Origin: Straminergon stramineum
Lineage: Eukaryota > Streptophyta > Bryopsida > Hypnales > Calliergonaceae
Direction of reading: 5' to 3'
DNA length: 64,000 nucleotides
NCBI GenBank assembly: GCA_963920665.1
Contig: OY987266.1
Coordinates: forward strand, 811,001-875,000
Below are positions 63,605-64,000 of the stretch, one piece after another. The translations under genes and the position numbers were made by a program. Position 1 is the stretch's first letter. Every line of letters starts with the position of its first letter. The notes beneath the pieces were generated by a model. The model was not told the DNA's origin. It saw nothing but the letters and a program-made list of their open reading frames with translations, and did no database searches.

Positions 63605-64000
63605 CTACAAATATTGCAAGGACGAGCACTAAGAGATTCAGTACAAGAAATAATCGAAACAATTCACCGAAATCCTCTATTGAGCATGAATGAAAATTAC
63701 GACTTCATGGGACGACTGCTGCTCAGGTGGCACCAACCCTTGAAACGTACACCTCTGATATGTTCTCTCCATAGAACATACACTCAATGTCTACTGGCAG
63801 GCAATCCACACAACTTGGGGCAGAGTGAACAGCACTGTCCATACATAAGATTGTTTTGGCTGACAGAATCTAAGAACATGAAAGACCTTCCACTCTAAAC
63901 CAATGTACACAAGCGATCTAAATAAGAATTACTTCGAAAAGTATTCCACTGGTGATTTGGTCCTGGTTGTCAACTACGAACATTGCCTCGGTTAAATCTC
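63605..64000 (-). other. Probable intron of the coiled-coil gene
   Basis: The exon at 63604 begins with one base of a split codon, so at least one exon lies upstream. I find no convincing exon in the last 396 bases; the 125-codon plus-strand frame here overlaps the antisense of a real exon and is accidental. Confidence 0.5.

Overview
The window is nuclear DNA of a land plant, probably a seed-free lineage with swimming sperm. It carries spliced genes with GT-AG introns, plant-type proteins (a GT47 clade A glycosyltransferase, a plant RING protein, a PP2A catalytic subunit close to plant isoforms) and a CFAP45 gene, which encodes an inner protein of motile ciliary doublets. Flowering plants and conifers have no motile cilia, so a bryophyte, lycophyte or fern fits best. 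Ginkgo, cycads and charophyte algae are not excluded, but the mostly 80-300 base introns and genes every 5-10 kb in the right half argue against a giant gymnosperm genome. The species cannot be named from the sequence alone. Layout: 2.2-8.1 kb holds CFAP45 (+, 12 exons). 8.1-25.7 kb is an AT-rich gene desert with a broken pogo/Tigger-type transposase at 9.6-10.4 kb, a GC-richer repeat-like island at 12.5-14.1 kb, two sets of hairpins and two TTAA-flanked elements. 27.8-32.4 kb is a GT47 glycosyltransferase (+, 4 coding exons) behind a repeat-filled leader. 34.4-37.5 kb is the PP2A catalytic subunit (-, 5 exons). 40.2-43.1 kb is RPA2 (-, 9 exons). 45.8-47.5 kb is mitochondrial ribosomal protein bL34 (+, 4 exons). 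49.5-51.1 kb is a RING-HC protein (-, 4 exons), convergent with bL34m. 52-58.1 kb is a second transposon-rich stretch. 58.4-63.6 kb is a plant coiled-coil protein (-, 11 exons seen) whose 5' end lies beyond the window. All exon chains were assembled by reading splice sites and checking that codon phase carries across each junction; every junction listed is in phase. The genes are unrelated housekeeping or structural functions (cilium, cell wall, signalling, DNA replication, mitochondrial translation, protein turnover) and form no operon-like unit. The most unusual content is a set of short non-autonomous DNA transposons flanked by TTAA and starting CCC. Two size classes occur: about 230 bases, and about 575-950 bases. 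One long copy sits inside the last long intron of CFAP45, and several short ones form a head-to-tail chain sharing single TTAA junctions at 57.3-58.1 kb. Their ends look piggyBac-like, a superfamily not usually reported from land plants, although a TA-duplicating (Tc1/mariner or pogo) origin cannot be excluded by eye.
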